NCBI RefSeq assembly: GCF_014191725.1
Contig: NZ_JACHWZ010000001.1
Span: 310,001-374,000 of the forward strand
Reading direction: 5' to 3'
Source of the DNA: Microbulbifer rhizosphaerae
GTDB taxonomy: Bacteria > Pseudomonadota > Gammaproteobacteria > Pseudomonadales > Cellvibrionaceae
DNA: 64,000 nucleotides
The position numbers and the translations under genes were made by a program. Below the pieces are notes generated by a model that saw only the letters and a program-made list of their open reading frames with translations, was not told the origin of the DNA and made no database searches. Positions 41,456-50,344 of this stretch are shown piece after piece (positions within the stretch are counted from its first letter, which is position 1; each line of letters starts with the position of its first letter).

Positions 41456-42622
41456 CTACTTTAATTCCCAATTGCCCTGCAGATATTCAAGTACCGCCAT
41501 GCGGCCCTGGTCCAGCAACTGAATATCTTGTACACGATAGGGGCCACCCAGACCAGAGGATACCAGTGTGCTGTCATCCATCGGTATCTTCATCTCCCGC
41601 TGCCCTGGCTCGAACCATTCGGCCTGATAGCTCAGCAGCGTGGGTTTGTACTCACCATTGGGGGCAATGCCATATACCAACGCCCGGGTTTCATAGCGCC
41701 CGGGTTGTTGCACGTCCAGTGACAATCTCAAACCTTGAGCATCGCTGTAGACAGAGGAAACTTCAGCGGTTTCTTCGAAGATATTCGCTGAGACCACTGC
41801 CACGCGTTCGACAGGCTCGTTGTTTGCATTGCGTATAGTAGAGCGTACCTCGACTTGCCATAGCTCGCCGGGCACGGATGGAGCGTCAACCTTTATTGGC
41901 CAGTGTACCCTGTACCGGTTGTTTTCCATCCGGCCACTCACCGTGTAGCGTTCTCCGTCGGGTGCCACCAAAGTGGATGAGATGAACTCAATCTTGGCCT
42001 TGGACTTTGGGCTGGGTTGGGCGTCCAGAAGCAGATTCTCGGAGCGGGAGTAACGGGTTTTCGGCGTTCGCACTTCCAGTTCTATATCGCTGTTTTTGTC
42101 CAGGACGTAGACGATATAGTCTGTATCATCTTTGGCGTTTCCGTTGGCCTCCAGCCTGAACTTTCCCCGCCCCATATCCTTTGGCACCCGCATGGCATGA
42201 GCACGGCTGTAAAACTTTGGGAAATTCTCTCTCAGACCCTGGGATTTTCGATGCAGAGCGATGCTGTCATCGTCAACCCGCCGCCGCTGTACGCCGTTGG
42301 ACAGGGTCATTCCCCGAGGGACTTCCCGGTTGACAATACGCTTTCCATTTCTGACGCTGTCGAGCGGAGTGATCTGAATAACTGCCTGATCCGCATCTAT
42401 GGTCAGGTCTACACCGCTATTCAGTTCTGCGCCACTGATTTTGCGAAAAAATACCCGACTTTTTTGTATGGCACCGACATCAGCAAGGCGCTGTGCAATG
42501 CTGCTGTCCACATGTTGTGAGAAGCTAATCTTCTCCCGCTTATTGTTGGCCAGATCCTGAGCAAAGACCGAGGAGGTGAATACGAGTGCTAAGGTCACCA
42601 AATTTATGATTAATGATTTCAT
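41456..42622 (-). CDS. secreted protein, DUF4785-like
   Basis: A 388-residue exported protein of unknown function. Residues 1-21 form a clear Sec signal (MKSLIINLVTLALVFTSSVFA). The mature part looks all-beta with a C-terminal Ig-like segment (about 190-300: TRYSRSENLLLDAQPSPKSKAKI, truncated here in meaning only, and NRYRVHWPIK). It resembles proteins annotated DUF4785, but I hold this loosely. It begins nine bases after the stop of the secreted hydrolase gene, so the two are one operon, and a shared export and perhaps chaperone or inhibitor role is plausible. Confidence 0.6.
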   Translation of the reverse strand: MKSLIINLVTLALVFTSSVFAQDLANNKREKISFSQHVDSSIAQRLADVGAIQKSRVFFRKISGAELNSGVDLTIDADQAVIQITPLDSVRNGKRIVNREVPRGMTLSNGVQRRRVDDDSIALHRKSQGLRENFPKFYSRAHAMRVPKDMGRGKFRLEANGNAKDDTDYIVYVLDKNSDIELEVRTPKTRYSRSENLLLDAQPSPKSKAKIEFISSTLVAPDGERYTVSGRMENNRYRVHWPIKVDAPSVPGELWQVEVRSTIRNANNEPVERVAVVSANIFEETAEVSSVYSDAQGLRLSLDVQQPGRYETRALVYGIAPNGEYKPTLLSYQAEWFEPGQREMKIPMDDSTLVSSGLGGPYRVQDIQLLDQGRMAVLEYLQGNWELK

Positions 42623-42631
42623 TGTGTCACC

Positions 42632-43498
42632 TCAAATGTCGTTTCTTAGGATAACATCGAGATTAAAGCACTTGCGCCGGCTCTGGTTGTGGCTGAGGGG
42701 TTCGCCATCCCGGGTTTTGTCATGGTCGTAGAACCACAGGTTGCCAGCGGCATTCTGTGACGAGCAGTTGATAAAACCATCAGAGCAGCTGCTCAGCCAT
42801 TCCTGGGTTACTTCCAGGCCGAGATTTTCAGTGTACCCCCCGCAGTAGCTGTCGGAGTCCCAGACCGCGGTTTCCACATCCGTGCCTACAATATTCCAGA
42901 AACCCACCGGAAGTGACGGACGCCCGGAAGTTCCCAGCAACCAGTTTTCATTGTAATAATCCATCCAACTGGTTTGCTGCATACGCACGGCATCGTTCTG
43001 GTAGCCGAGTAACCATCCGACCGATGATTCAAATACATTGCCCGCCATCACGGCATCCGCCAGAGGCGTACCCGCACTGGAGGCCGCTATACCATTCACC
43101 CAGCGGGTATTTTCGATGATGGTGGGGTAGCGGCTGTCCCAGGTGGGGTTGGATAGTATCCAGCGCATCACATTGCCGCCATTTGAATGGGTGGTAACCA
43201 CCAGGTCATCAATATTCATGGAAGTGATAAAGTCGTAAAGCTGCGTCGCCAGACACCCCGCAGCGGCGTCGTCCCACATATACTCTTCAAAATTACAATT
43301 GACGATCAGGAGATTTCCGCCGCTGGGTAAGCCCTGGCGGATGGACTCCACCATTTCATAGGTCCAGTAGTCGTTATAGGCGTCTGATTGATGGCCGGTA
43401 CCGTGTACCAGAGCAATGCCTGTGGCGGCCTGGGAAGCTGCCGGTATGGCAAGCATCAGGACCAGCGACACCAGTAGGGAGGTTGTTCGTATTTGCAT
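42632..43498 (-). CDS. secreted alpha/beta hydrolase (lipase-like)
   Basis: A 288-residue exported hydrolase. Residues 1-24 are a Sec signal ending ASQA. The strand ATGIALVHGTGHQSD resembles the oxyanion region, and the nucleophile elbow is TTHSNGGNVMRW near residue 104 (Ser in HSNGG). The triad His may be in FYDHDKTRDG near the C-terminus. Several cysteines in the second half suggest disulfides. It is followed nine bases later by the DUF4785-like gene. Substrate is uncertain; a serine esterase or lipase is more likely than a protease. Its own promoter should lie in the AT-rich region upstream. Confidence 0.7.
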   Translation of the reverse strand: MQIRTTSLLVSLVLMLAIPAASQAATGIALVHGTGHQSDAYNDYWTYEMVESIRQGLPSGGNLLIVNCNFEEYMWDDAAAGCLATQLYDFITSMNIDDLVVTTHSNGGNVMRWILSNPTWDSRYPTIIENTRWVNGIAASSAGTPLADAVMAGNVFESSVGWLLGYQNDAVRMQQTSWMDYYNENWLLGTSGRPSLPVGFWNIVGTDVETAVWDSDSYCGGYTENLGLEVTQEWLSSCSDGFINCSSQNAAGNLWFYDHDKTRDGEPLSHNQSRRKCFNLDVILRNDI

Positions 43499-44188
43499 GA
43501 CTGTTTCACCTGCTTTCTCTCTATTGGGGTTAGGTAAACAATAGGATTTTGCCCGGTGAGTGAAAGGGGATTAATACTTTAGTATTATTTTTATTCTGAA
43601 TGATTAAGACTAATTAAGATTATGCATTCAGTACCCGGGTACTACATAAATGCAAAAACGTGTGCCGTATTGTAAAAATTAACTCCACCGGAAACTTATC
43701 GAACTCGAAAAATAAATGGGATCCGGTGTTGGTCTTGATATCAGCTGAATACTATTTTTTCAAGTTAAACTTCAATGCGGTTACCGAAAATCGGTAAATT
43801 CGTATTTTGTCATTTCCCTTGGCATCTGAATTAACCAATAGCAAGTATATTGTTGTTGAAAGAACAAGATCGGAGTGGGTTTTTAACGCAGAATTCAACC
43901 AGCAAGATACCTGTCAGAATCCCACTCTGACTCAAATTGTTAACCGATAGCGGAAAGGATATCCCGGAAGGAAAATTGATATTTTGACTGGGCGGTCGAG
44001 TGGCCTGGCTATTCCAGGTTTGGGTCGTGCCGGAAACGCAATTGCCGGCAGAATCGCAATCGGAGTGGAGATCATTATGCGAGGTAGGCTGACGGCGTCA
44101 TTGAATGCTCTGCAGGATCGGCCGGATTCCCCGGCCGTTTCCTGCTTTTGCTGGCGCTTTCGCCAACATCAGTTCTCTTCGGGGGCCG
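43499..44188. other. 690-base AT-rich non-coding region
   Basis: No gene is supported. The region is clearly more AT rich than its flanks. Features seen: a near-palindrome aatactttagtatt at 43571-43584 that could be an operator for the secreted hydrolase operon, and a hairpin at 44112-44146 with arms gcagga...cggccgg / ccggccg...tcctgc followed on the plus strand by tttt. The latter would terminate a plus-strand transcript for which no gene is visible. Confidence 0.5.
44112..44150. terminator. hairpin downstream of the CE2 esterase gene
   Basis: An inner perfect stem cggccgg/ccggccg with an outer gcagga/tcctgc clamp. A tttt follows on the plus strand only, so it is either a terminator for an unannotated plus-strand RNA or a stabilising hairpin for the minus-strand esterase gene ending at 44189. 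Confidence 0.4.
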
Positions 44189-45271
44189 CTACCAATCCAT
44201 CTTTTGTTTGATAAAGGCGGTGAGTTTCTCCCCGTTGTCGATATGCTGGGCCACACGGGGGTGCTGGCCGTAGCCGGTGTAATCGAAGAAGAGGGTGTCC
44301 AGCTTCTTGTCGTTGAATTCCGTCTGCATGCGCTTGACCGCCGCGCGGATATAGTTGGGCCACTTGTCGTTGGCGGTGGCATCCATACTGCCCAGGGCGG
44401 AGATAATCTGTGCGTCGGGGTACTCTGCGCGGATACTGCGTACAAAATCCACGTAGGCCTGGATGCGCTCCTTATCGGAAGGGATGGGCTCCAGGCGCTT
44501 CTCCCGGTCGATCAGCCAGCTGTCGTTCTGGAACAGGTTGATCACCACCACATCCGGTGTCCAACGGCTGAAATTCCACTGGGTTTCATTGTCGCCCACC
44601 GCGCTCAGCTGGTCGTAGTACTGGGGCATGATAAAGGGGAACCAGCTCACCATAATGCCAATACCGCTCTTACAGATGGTATGCAGTTCCGCATCCAGTT
44701 TACGAGCGGCGACGGAACCATAGGCCCAGTAGTTGTTCTTCTCCGAGGCCAGATCGTCGCGGCCGTTGTCCGCACCCTCGTTGCCCATACCGCAGGTGAT
44801 GGAATCGCCATAGATTTCCATCCGCCGCTTCGGTCGCGTTGGGGGCGACAGCAGCTTGCCGTTGTCATCCAGGAGGAGGCCTTTGAAAGCGGTGGCTCCT
44901 TCCTCACCTTCGGTGCGCTTGTAGATTTCCAGCGTGTGTTTGCCGGGCGCCAGGGCGCGGGAGATCTCGTAGCTGTGTTCGCCCTGCTTGGCCTCCAGTA
45001 CATAGGGGTGGAGGGTATTGCCGTCGACGATCACGTTGTAGTAGTTCCGGCCCTTCTGGTCATCGAGCACCAGGCCCAGGCTGGTGCCGGTAAAGTTGGC
45101 CTTGATACTGGTGCCCGGCCAGGAGAGCTGGGGGGCTTTCTTGTCGGTGAAGTCTATGCGGCCGGTGTAGAGCAGGGCTGGGGCATCTGCTTCTATTTTG
45201 GCGGCCGCGAGGAGCTCCCCGGATAACAAGGTTAGCCAGAGGGATGACGTCAAGAGAAACAATTTCTTCAT
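44189..45271 (-). CDS. SGNH/GDSL carbohydrate esterase, CE2-type
   Basis: A 360-residue secreted esterase. Residues 1-23 are a Sec signal (MKKLFLLTSSLWLTLLSGELLA). Residues about 25-140 form an N-terminal jelly-roll, and an SGNH hydrolase domain follows: block I MEIYGDSITCGMGN with the nucleophile Ser, then VVINLFQNDSW near residue 250 and the C-terminal Asp/His region DYTGYGQHPRV near 335. This two-domain order is typical of acetylxylan/acetylmannan esterases of family CE2, known from Cellvibrio. The ATG at 45271 is chosen because it begins the signal peptide. Confidence 0.85.
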   Translation of the reverse strand: MKKLFLLTSSLWLTLLSGELLAAAKIEADAPALLYTGRIDFTDKKAPQLSWPGTSIKANFTGTSLGLVLDDQKGRNYYNVIVDGNTLHPYVLEAKQGEHSYEISRALAPGKHTLEIYKRTEGEEGATAFKGLLLDDNGKLLSPPTRPKRRMEIYGDSITCGMGNEGADNGRDDLASEKNNYWAYGSVAARKLDAELHTICKSGIGIMVSWFPFIMPQYYDQLSAVGDNETQWNFSRWTPDVVVINLFQNDSWLIDREKRLEPIPSDKERIQAYVDFVRSIRAEYPDAQIISALGSMDATANDKWPNYIRAAVKRMQTEFNDKKLDTLFFDYTGYGQHPRVAQHIDNGEKLTAFIKQKMDW

Positions 45272-45391
45272 TGGCTTTATATACTGGTTTAGGATGTAAT
45301 CCGTGTTTTGGTCTAGTGTCCGCACTGAGACCCCAATGTCAAGCTTTATCTCTTGATTCTACGCGCCTTGTCAAAGTTAAATATCTTTTCT

Positions 45392-45931
45392 TTAATCTTT
45401 ATCGCTAGAGTCCCAAATATAAGATACTTTGCCAATCAGATTATTCTGGCTAACAGTGCCAAACATACGCGAGTCTCGGCTGTTGCAACGGTTATCACCG
45501 ACTATGAAAAGCGCCTCGTCGGGAACTGTCGTTTCGGGGAAATCTCGGATATAGCAGACTCCTTCCGGTTTTAAAATATAGTTCTCTTCTTGTCGTTGGC
45601 CATTAACTATGGCAATAGAATCCTGGACCGATATATTATCTCCAGGTCTCGCCATCACTCTGCCTATAAAAGGAACATTCAATTGCGGTGGCTTGTAGAC
45701 TACTATATCCCCGATTTCTGGCATTGTATTGGCGTAGGCGAAGGTTTTGACCAGGATATAATCCCCAGGATTCAACGTCGGCATCATCGATGCGGATGGA
45801 ATATGGTAGTACATAATACCCCATATCCTTGCGCGTGGATCCAGGGTGGCAGTGCCGAATGGGTTAATGAGGTACACAGTCAGAGCTATAACCCCTGTTG
45901 CCCCAATAAGGAAAATTGGTAATTTTTTCAT
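45392..45931 (-). CDS. signal peptidase I paralogue lacking the catalytic lysine
   Basis: A 179-residue S26-family protein. One N-terminal transmembrane helix (residues about 5-24) precedes the box B motif PSASMMPTLNPGDYI with the nucleophile at Ser48. Box D reads FIGRVMARPGD, so the position of the general-base Lys (KR in the canonical gene at 40445) is Gly90. Box E, VGDNRCNSRDSR, is intact. ER-type peptidases use His at this place, which is also absent. Either another residue acts as base or the enzyme is not a classical peptidase. It lies 30 bases after the SIMPL gene. Confidence 0.8.
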   Translation of the reverse strand: MKKLPIFLIGATGVIALTVYLINPFGTATLDPRARIWGIMYYHIPSASMMPTLNPGDYILVKTFAYANTMPEIGDIVVYKPPQLNVPFIGRVMARPGDNISVQDSIAIVNGQRQEENYILKPEGVCYIRDFPETTVPDEALFIVGDNRCNSRDSRMFGTVSQNNLIGKVSYIWDSSDKD

Positions 45932-45961
45932 TTCATTCTGGTTAGTATTTGTCGTTATCAG

Positions 45962-46729
45962 TTATTGAATTTTGAAATCAATCGAGAGTTCGGCCTCATA
46001 CTGGATTTCATCAAAAGACGGCGCTTGATATGAGGGCTCCAGGGATTGAGAAACATAGCCATCCCGCTCCTTTCGGGACCCGGCTACAACTACTTCTTCC
46101 AGAACCATGGCGCCGCGGGTCGCCTGGAAATCCATCTTTGCATTGCGGATGCCGATAGGAGTGAGTTTGACGCCCAATGTCTGCTCGTAGTTCGCCTTTT
46201 GCTCCATGATTCGTTGCAGGGCAATGGACTTCACTTTTTTGTTATACATCTCTTTATTGGAGTGCTCGAAGGTTGTATCCGACAATATCACCTCCTGGTT
46301 CTCGTCCGCCAGCCGGGCTATTGCCTCCAACTGAGATTCCTCGTCGATGGTAACCGCTATCCGGTTAATCACCTTGTAGCTGCTCGGGGTCTTCCCGAAC
46401 CATCCATACTGGGGTGAAGAGGAGAACTTTGAATTTTGGATGGCGTCCCGCGGTATGCCAGCAGAGTTGAGCGCACTTCTTAGCCTATCCCGCAGAAGAC
46501 TGTTGCTTGCGATTGCATCGGCTAACTGCTTCTCCTCTGTGGTGACGACCAAGCTGACTATTGCCTGATCTGAATAGGCCTTTTCTTCGGCGTGGCCAGA
46601 GATGGTTACCACATTATCGGAAGGGTAAAGTAGACCGCGCAGATCTTGTGGTGTGCCCTTGATTTCGGGTACAGCAAAGCAAAAGTTGGACAAAAGAGAA
46701 GCGGTAAAGATGAATAGGAATTTTTTCAT
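45962..46729 (-). CDS. SIMPL (DUF541) domain protein, exported
   Basis: A 255-residue protein. Residues 1-19 are a signal peptide (FLFIFTASLLSNFCFA). The mature part is a SIMPL domain: VTISGHAEEKAYSDQAIVSLVV near residue 40, a GIPRDAIQNSKFSSSPQYG segment near 92, and the KSIALQRIMEQKANYEQTLGVKLTPIGI helix-strand near 166. Bacterial SIMPL proteins are periplasmic or outer-membrane associated and have been linked to oxidative stress and biofilm, but function is not settled. It precedes the signal peptidase paralogue by 30 bases. Confidence 0.78.
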   Translation of the reverse strand: MKKFLFIFTASLLSNFCFAVPEIKGTPQDLRGLLYPSDNVVTISGHAEEKAYSDQAIVSLVVTTEEKQLADAIASNSLLRDRLRSALNSAGIPRDAIQNSKFSSSPQYGWFGKTPSSYKVINRIAVTIDEESQLEAIARLADENQEVILSDTTFEHSNKEMYNKKVKSIALQRIMEQKANYEQTLGVKLTPIGIRNAKMDFQATRGAMVLEEVVVAGSRKERDGYVSQSLEPSYQAPSFDEIQYEAELSIDFKIQ

Positions 46730-46772
46730 AAAAATCTTACTTTACTATAAATTTCTAGCAAAAACACGCCTT

Positions 46773-47095
46773 TCAAAAATCTTCACCTGCTTCGCCCCCA
46801 AGAACTTCGGTTCTAAAGCGTTCACGCAAGTAATTTTCATCCAGAGTGCGATACCACAGGTTGGAACTCTGCCCTTTATCCAGGGCGATTTCACCCACTC
46901 TACCCGGGTTGTACCGCAGCACCTTTTGTGTTTTGTAGCTGGCGATATCGTCTGTGCAGGCCTCTTCCGGCGAGATGATATCCAACCTCCTTCCCTGAGG
47001 GATTCTGCCAGGTCGCCTACAAATAGCGCTGTGATATCCATTTCATGCAGCAGGAGTAGATGCTTCGGGAAGCGTCCGGTGTGGGTTATTGCCAC
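46773..47095 (-). pseudogene. small unknown gene, apparently frameshifted
   Basis: Two minus-strand frames appear to form one protein of about 107 residues. A GTG at 47095 with an AGAGGA site starts VAITHTGRFPKHLLLLHEMDITALF and the frame runs to LAESLREGG. A second frame then continues LDIISPEEACTDDIASYKTQ to the stop at 46773, ending VLGGEAGEDF. The join would lie near 46985-46990, one base out of phase. I do not recognise the family. Alternatively the second part is a separate gene started at the TTG 46985, though a ribosome site would then be too close. It lies 31 bases downstream of the DUF429-like gene. Confidence 0.5.
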
Positions 47096-47126
47096 AGGCT
47101 CCAATCCTCTGTCATATGGAAAAGTT

Positions 47127-47781
47127 CTATGCGGTTGTTGGCCACCAATAATGGGTTTCCCCGCAGGGCATGATAAGTCTTTCTTGCTGGGAGCGCTCTC
47201 CCTGATGCAGATCCGTTGTCCACTGGCCGGAGAGGCCGGCATAGGCGGCATAAGCGGAGATAACGGCATCCCATTCATGCTCATTATCGGTCTCCAGGGG
47301 TATTCCCAGGCATTCGGATGCCATCTTGTCCATTATCCCGATGCAGCTGGTCGTAGTTGTACTTCTTGCCTGTCAATGCATGAAACAGAACCTTGGGATG
47401 GGTTTCGGTTACCGCCAATGAGGCATTTTGACTGCGCAGGGCGACCAGTATAGACATGCCGTTGATACCCATCGAGCCGTAGAGGCTGTTGGGGGAGGCG
47501 ACGCTGTTCATCACTTCTCTATACTTCACCCTGAGCCAGCGGTCCGCTGGCCGCCAGCCGCTCTCTCCAGTCGACCAGCAGGTAAGCGTGTCTATGCCGA
47601 CGGCTTTCAGATCGGGATACTTCTCCGAAAAATCCAGGATCTGTTCGGCGGTATTTAGTGTTTTTATCTGTATATCCGCAAGCTCGCCACTCGTAAAGCA
47701 CAAGGCTGCCACCCCATGTGCGTTTCTACCGCCGGGGTCGTAGCCGATTATTGTGCCGCTGAACAGGTTTGGCTGGTGCAA
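47127..47781 (-). pseudogene. DUF429-like predicted nuclease gene, frameshifted
   Basis: The N-terminal part reads SGTIIGYDPGGRNAHGVAAL, an RNase H-like first strand with an acidic residue, then KAVGIDTLTCWSTGESGWRPADRWLR and LAVTETHPKVLFHALTGKKY. In that frame it stops at 47284. From about 47335 another frame continues MDKMASECLGIPLETDNEHEWDAVIS and AYAAYAGL to GETHYWWP at 47127, the normal end of this family. A single base change in length near 47335 would unite them. The start is probably TTG at 47781; the frame is open further upstream into the preceding gene. Confidence 0.65.
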
Positions 47782-47824
47782 TGTTTGATTATGACCTCGA
47801 TACTGTTGCCCGCGCTGAGCGTTT

Positions 47825-48481
47825 TTAGCTTGCCGGTGAAATCCACGCGAGCACCGGCGCAAGCCAGCGCTTGTGTGGTCGGTAGAACTCCCCATGCCCC
47901 AGGCCGGACTCCAGTACTACCTCTTTAAACTCGCTCACCTTTGGCGATCCGTCTGCCAGGAAAGCACATGAGCCTGCCCAAATGTCCTCGCGTTCATATA
48001 GCGAAAGTAGTCGGCCTTTGAAGGGCGGCCAATCCACATCCTGGCTGTTCTGGGGACATGAGGCCAGCAAGACGTACCGGATATTCTCATTGTCTATCAG
48101 GGAGGCTGCGGTGGCAACAATACCGCCTCCCTTGGAGAATCCTACAATGCTGATTTTACTTGGGTTTACCCCATTCCTTAGTAGATCAGAAACTTTGTTT
48201 GCCAGCTCTTTCGCATGCTTTTCGATGATTGCATTTCTTTCACGATGCTCTGTTACAAGATAGTAGGATTCTGAATCCAGAGACTGCTTCAGTCCGGTAA
48301 AGTCATACAGGCCATGGCGCCCGGATACAGGATCATTTTTCTTCCCTTCGGCGATAGCGCCGTGATAGAAGAATACGTACGAGGCTTCCGTTGATATCGG
48401 AATATTGTCTATCGACTCGATAACTTTTGCGGATAACGAAATTGACCAGATGGAAAGCAGGATTGCAAGCCAGAGTTTCAA
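47825..48481 (-). CDS. exported alpha/beta hydrolase-like protein
   Basis: A 218-residue protein if started at the TTG 48481, which is preceded by AGGAG at the right distance and yields a proper signal peptide (LKLWLAILLSIWSISLSA); an ATG 60 bases upstream gives an unnatural polar lead. The nucleophile elbow is IVGFSKGGGIVAT near residue 113, and the catalytic His is likely in SGLGHGEFYRP near the C-terminus. The YVFFYHGAIAEG strand suggests the oxyanion hole. Substrate unknown. It is followed by the DUF429-like gene after 43 bases, so a long minus-strand operon is possible. Confidence 0.65.
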   Translation of the reverse strand: MKLWLAILLSIWSISLSAKVIESIDNIPISTEASYVFFYHGAIAEGKKNDPVSGRHGLYDFTGLKQSLDSESYYLVTEHRERNAIIEKHAKELANKVSDLLRNGVNPSKISIVGFSKGGGIVATAASLIDNENIRYVLLASCPQNSQDVDWPPFKGRLLSLYEREDIWAGSCAFLADGSPKVSEFKEVVLESGLGHGEFYRPHKRWLAPVLAWISPAS

Positions 48482-48548
48482 AGTATACTCCTGAAAAGGT
48501 AATGATGATTGAAAGTTTTTGCGTATGTCGATTTGTGCCACATCATTA

Positions 48549-49304
48549 TTAGCGCTCTTTTATACGATATACGATAAGGTTGCCGCTGCCTTTTCCCTTG
48601 CTTTTTTTGATCTCGAAGGCGTCATTCAGCTTATCCAAAATCTGTGAAAACTTGGCGGAGCCGTAGGATCTGGGGTCGAAGTCGGGCATGGAGCGCTTGA
48701 CGAAGCTGCCGGCGGCGGAGGCGTTGGCCCAGCCGTCGTCGTCCTGGTACTGCTCCCAGGCTTTGGTGAGCAGAGGGGTCAGCTCGGCAGGATCATTCAG
48801 CGGTTTCTTCTGTTCGGGCTTTTTGGGTTTGCCAGTGGCCTTGGGTGGGGCGGATTCATCGCCGCCCAGGTTCTCGGTGAAGATAAAGTCATCACAGGAA
48901 TTACGGAAGGAAATCGGTGTTTTGCGCTCGCCGACGCCGAATACGAACATCTCGGATTCGCGCAGGCGGGAGGCCAGTTTGGTGAAGTCGCTGTCGCTGG
49001 ACACCAGCGCGAAGGCATCGAAGCGCTCGGAGTAGAGCAGATCCATCGCATCGATAATCATCGATGCGTCGGTGGAGTTCTTGCCGGTGGTATAGGCGAA
49101 CTGCTGCACCGGCTGGATGGCCAGCTCGTTCAGCGACTTTTTCCAGTTCTTCAGGTTCTCGCTGGACCAGTCTCCGTAGGCGCGCTTGATGACGATATGG
49201 CCATGCGCTGAAATTTCATCCAAGATCGCCTTGACCTTGGAGTACTGGGCGTTGTCGGCGTCGATCAGGACGGCGACTTTCTTGTGGTCGTCTAGGTCTT
49301 TCAT
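48549..49304 (-). CDS. NYN-domain nuclease with C-terminal OST-HTH/LOTUS domain
   Basis: A 251-residue LabA-like (DUF88) protein. The N-terminal NYN (PIN-like) domain holds the acidic residues expected to bind metal: VLIDADN at about 13-18, NSTDASMIIDAMDL near 76 and VSSDSDFTKLASRL near 101. A charged linker (PPKATGKPKKPEQKKP) leads to an OST-HTH/LOTUS domain at about 165-250 (LLTKAWEQYQDDDGWANAS, FDPRSYGSAKFSQIL), a fold known to bind RNA. The architecture suggests an RNA-targeted nuclease, though activity has been shown for few bacterial members. It is the upstream gene of the minus-strand run. Confidence 0.88.
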   Translation of the reverse strand: MKDLDDHKKVAVLIDADNAQYSKVKAILDEISAHGHIVIKRAYGDWSSENLKNWKKSLNELAIQPVQQFAYTTGKNSTDASMIIDAMDLLYSERFDAFALVSSDSDFTKLASRLRESEMFVFGVGERKTPISFRNSCDDFIFTENLGGDESAPPKATGKPKKPEQKKPLNDPAELTPLLTKAWEQYQDDDGWANASAAGSFVKRSMPDFDPRSYGSAKFSQILDKLNDAFEIKKSKGKGSGNLIVYRIKER

Positions 49305-49473
49305 TTGGTTCTATCTATGAGTTTGTAATGTGTCGAGCATATTTGACTGTTGCTTCAGGTGTCAAAAATCTACTCTGACCCCGGTACCCATTTATCTTAT
49401 CGCTAACCAATACGGCGAGGCTTCATGTTACATTACTCGCCCTATCTCCACCGCCACACAGCGAGCACACGCC

Positions 49474-50157
49474 ATGAAACCCTGGGTCGAACTCGGTACT
49501 GCCCACATTCCTAATGACGGTGGGATACTCAAGCTCCGCCAGCGCGATCAGGAGTTCTCGATCGTCCTGTGCGGCCCCCGCGGCGAATTAATGAACAGTC
49601 GCCGCTTTAACAGTGAGCGGGAGCTATCGCTACTGGGCTGCGCCCATCTGAAGAAGCACAAGAGCGCCCGTGTGGTCGTGGGCGGCATGGGCATGGGTTA
49701 CACGCTCGCCGCCGCCCTCGAGGTACTGCCGCCCTGCGCAGAGGTCATTGTCGCCGACCTGATCCCCGAGGTAGTAGAGTGGAACCGTGGGCCCCTGGGG
49801 GCCTGCGCCGGCCGGCCACTGGACGACAGCCGCTGCGTCGTTCATATCGGCGATGTAGCTGAGCTACTGTTAAAGCACGACGGCGACTATGACGCCGTGC
49901 TGCTGGATGTCGACAACGGCCCCGAGGGGCTGACCCACAACGACAATAACTGGCTGTACTCCCTCGATGGCACCAGCTGTATCTACAACTGCCTTACGCC
50001 AGGCGGCGTGTTGGCGGTGTGGTCGGCCGGGCCCGATAGCCTGTACGTTCAGCGGCTGAAGAAAGCCGGCTTTGACGTCGAGGTCAAAACCGTGCGCGAG
50101 CGCCCCGGCAAGGGTGCACGACATACCATATTTCTGGCAAAGAAAACGACCATGTGA
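49474..50157 (+). CDS. spermidine synthase-like methyltransferase
   Basis: A 227-residue Rossmann-fold protein. The ATG at 49474 gives MKPWVELGTAHIP; upstream codons look non-coding. The SAM-binding-like GGMGMGYTLAAALEVLPP block is near residue 70, VIVADLIPEVVEWNR near 90, and DYDAVLLDVDNGPEGL near 133, as in the spermine/spermidine synthase-like family. Polyamine-binding residues of true SpeE are not evident, so a SAM-dependent methyltransferase of unknown target is the better name. It is divergent from the NYN gene and convergent with the toxin-like pair. Confidence 0.75.
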   Translation: MKPWVELGTAHIPNDGGILKLRQRDQEFSIVLCGPRGELMNSRRFNSERELSLLGCAHLKKHKSARVVVGGMGMGYTLAAALEVLPPCAEVIVADLIPEVVEWNRGPLGACAGRPLDDSRCVVHIGDVAELLLKHDGDYDAVLLDVDNGPEGLTHNDNNWLYSLDGTSCIYNCLTPGGVLAVWSAGPDSLYVQRLKKAGFDVEVKTVRERPGKGARHTIFLAKKTTM

Positions 50158-50294
50158 GGCGCAATAATAGATGGAGTCGGATTAAACTTTTGGGGATTTT
50201 TTGTCTTGTTCTATGCCAAGATATTGATCTGTCCATATCACGATGAGTTAATATTCTTTCTTGGTTGATTGGGGTGTCATAATGTTGATCATGC

Positions 50295-50342
50295 CCCCAT
50301 TTATTTGTGGACCACATTTATTTTGGACTCCATTTATTTTCG
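50295..50342. repeat. three degenerate tandem units of about 16 bases
   Basis: The units cccatttatttgtgga, ccacatttattttgga and ctccatttatttt lie head to tail right after the stop of the immunity-like gene. They are AT rich, unlike the methyltransferase gene before them. Confidence 0.5.
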
Positions 50343-50344
50343 TA

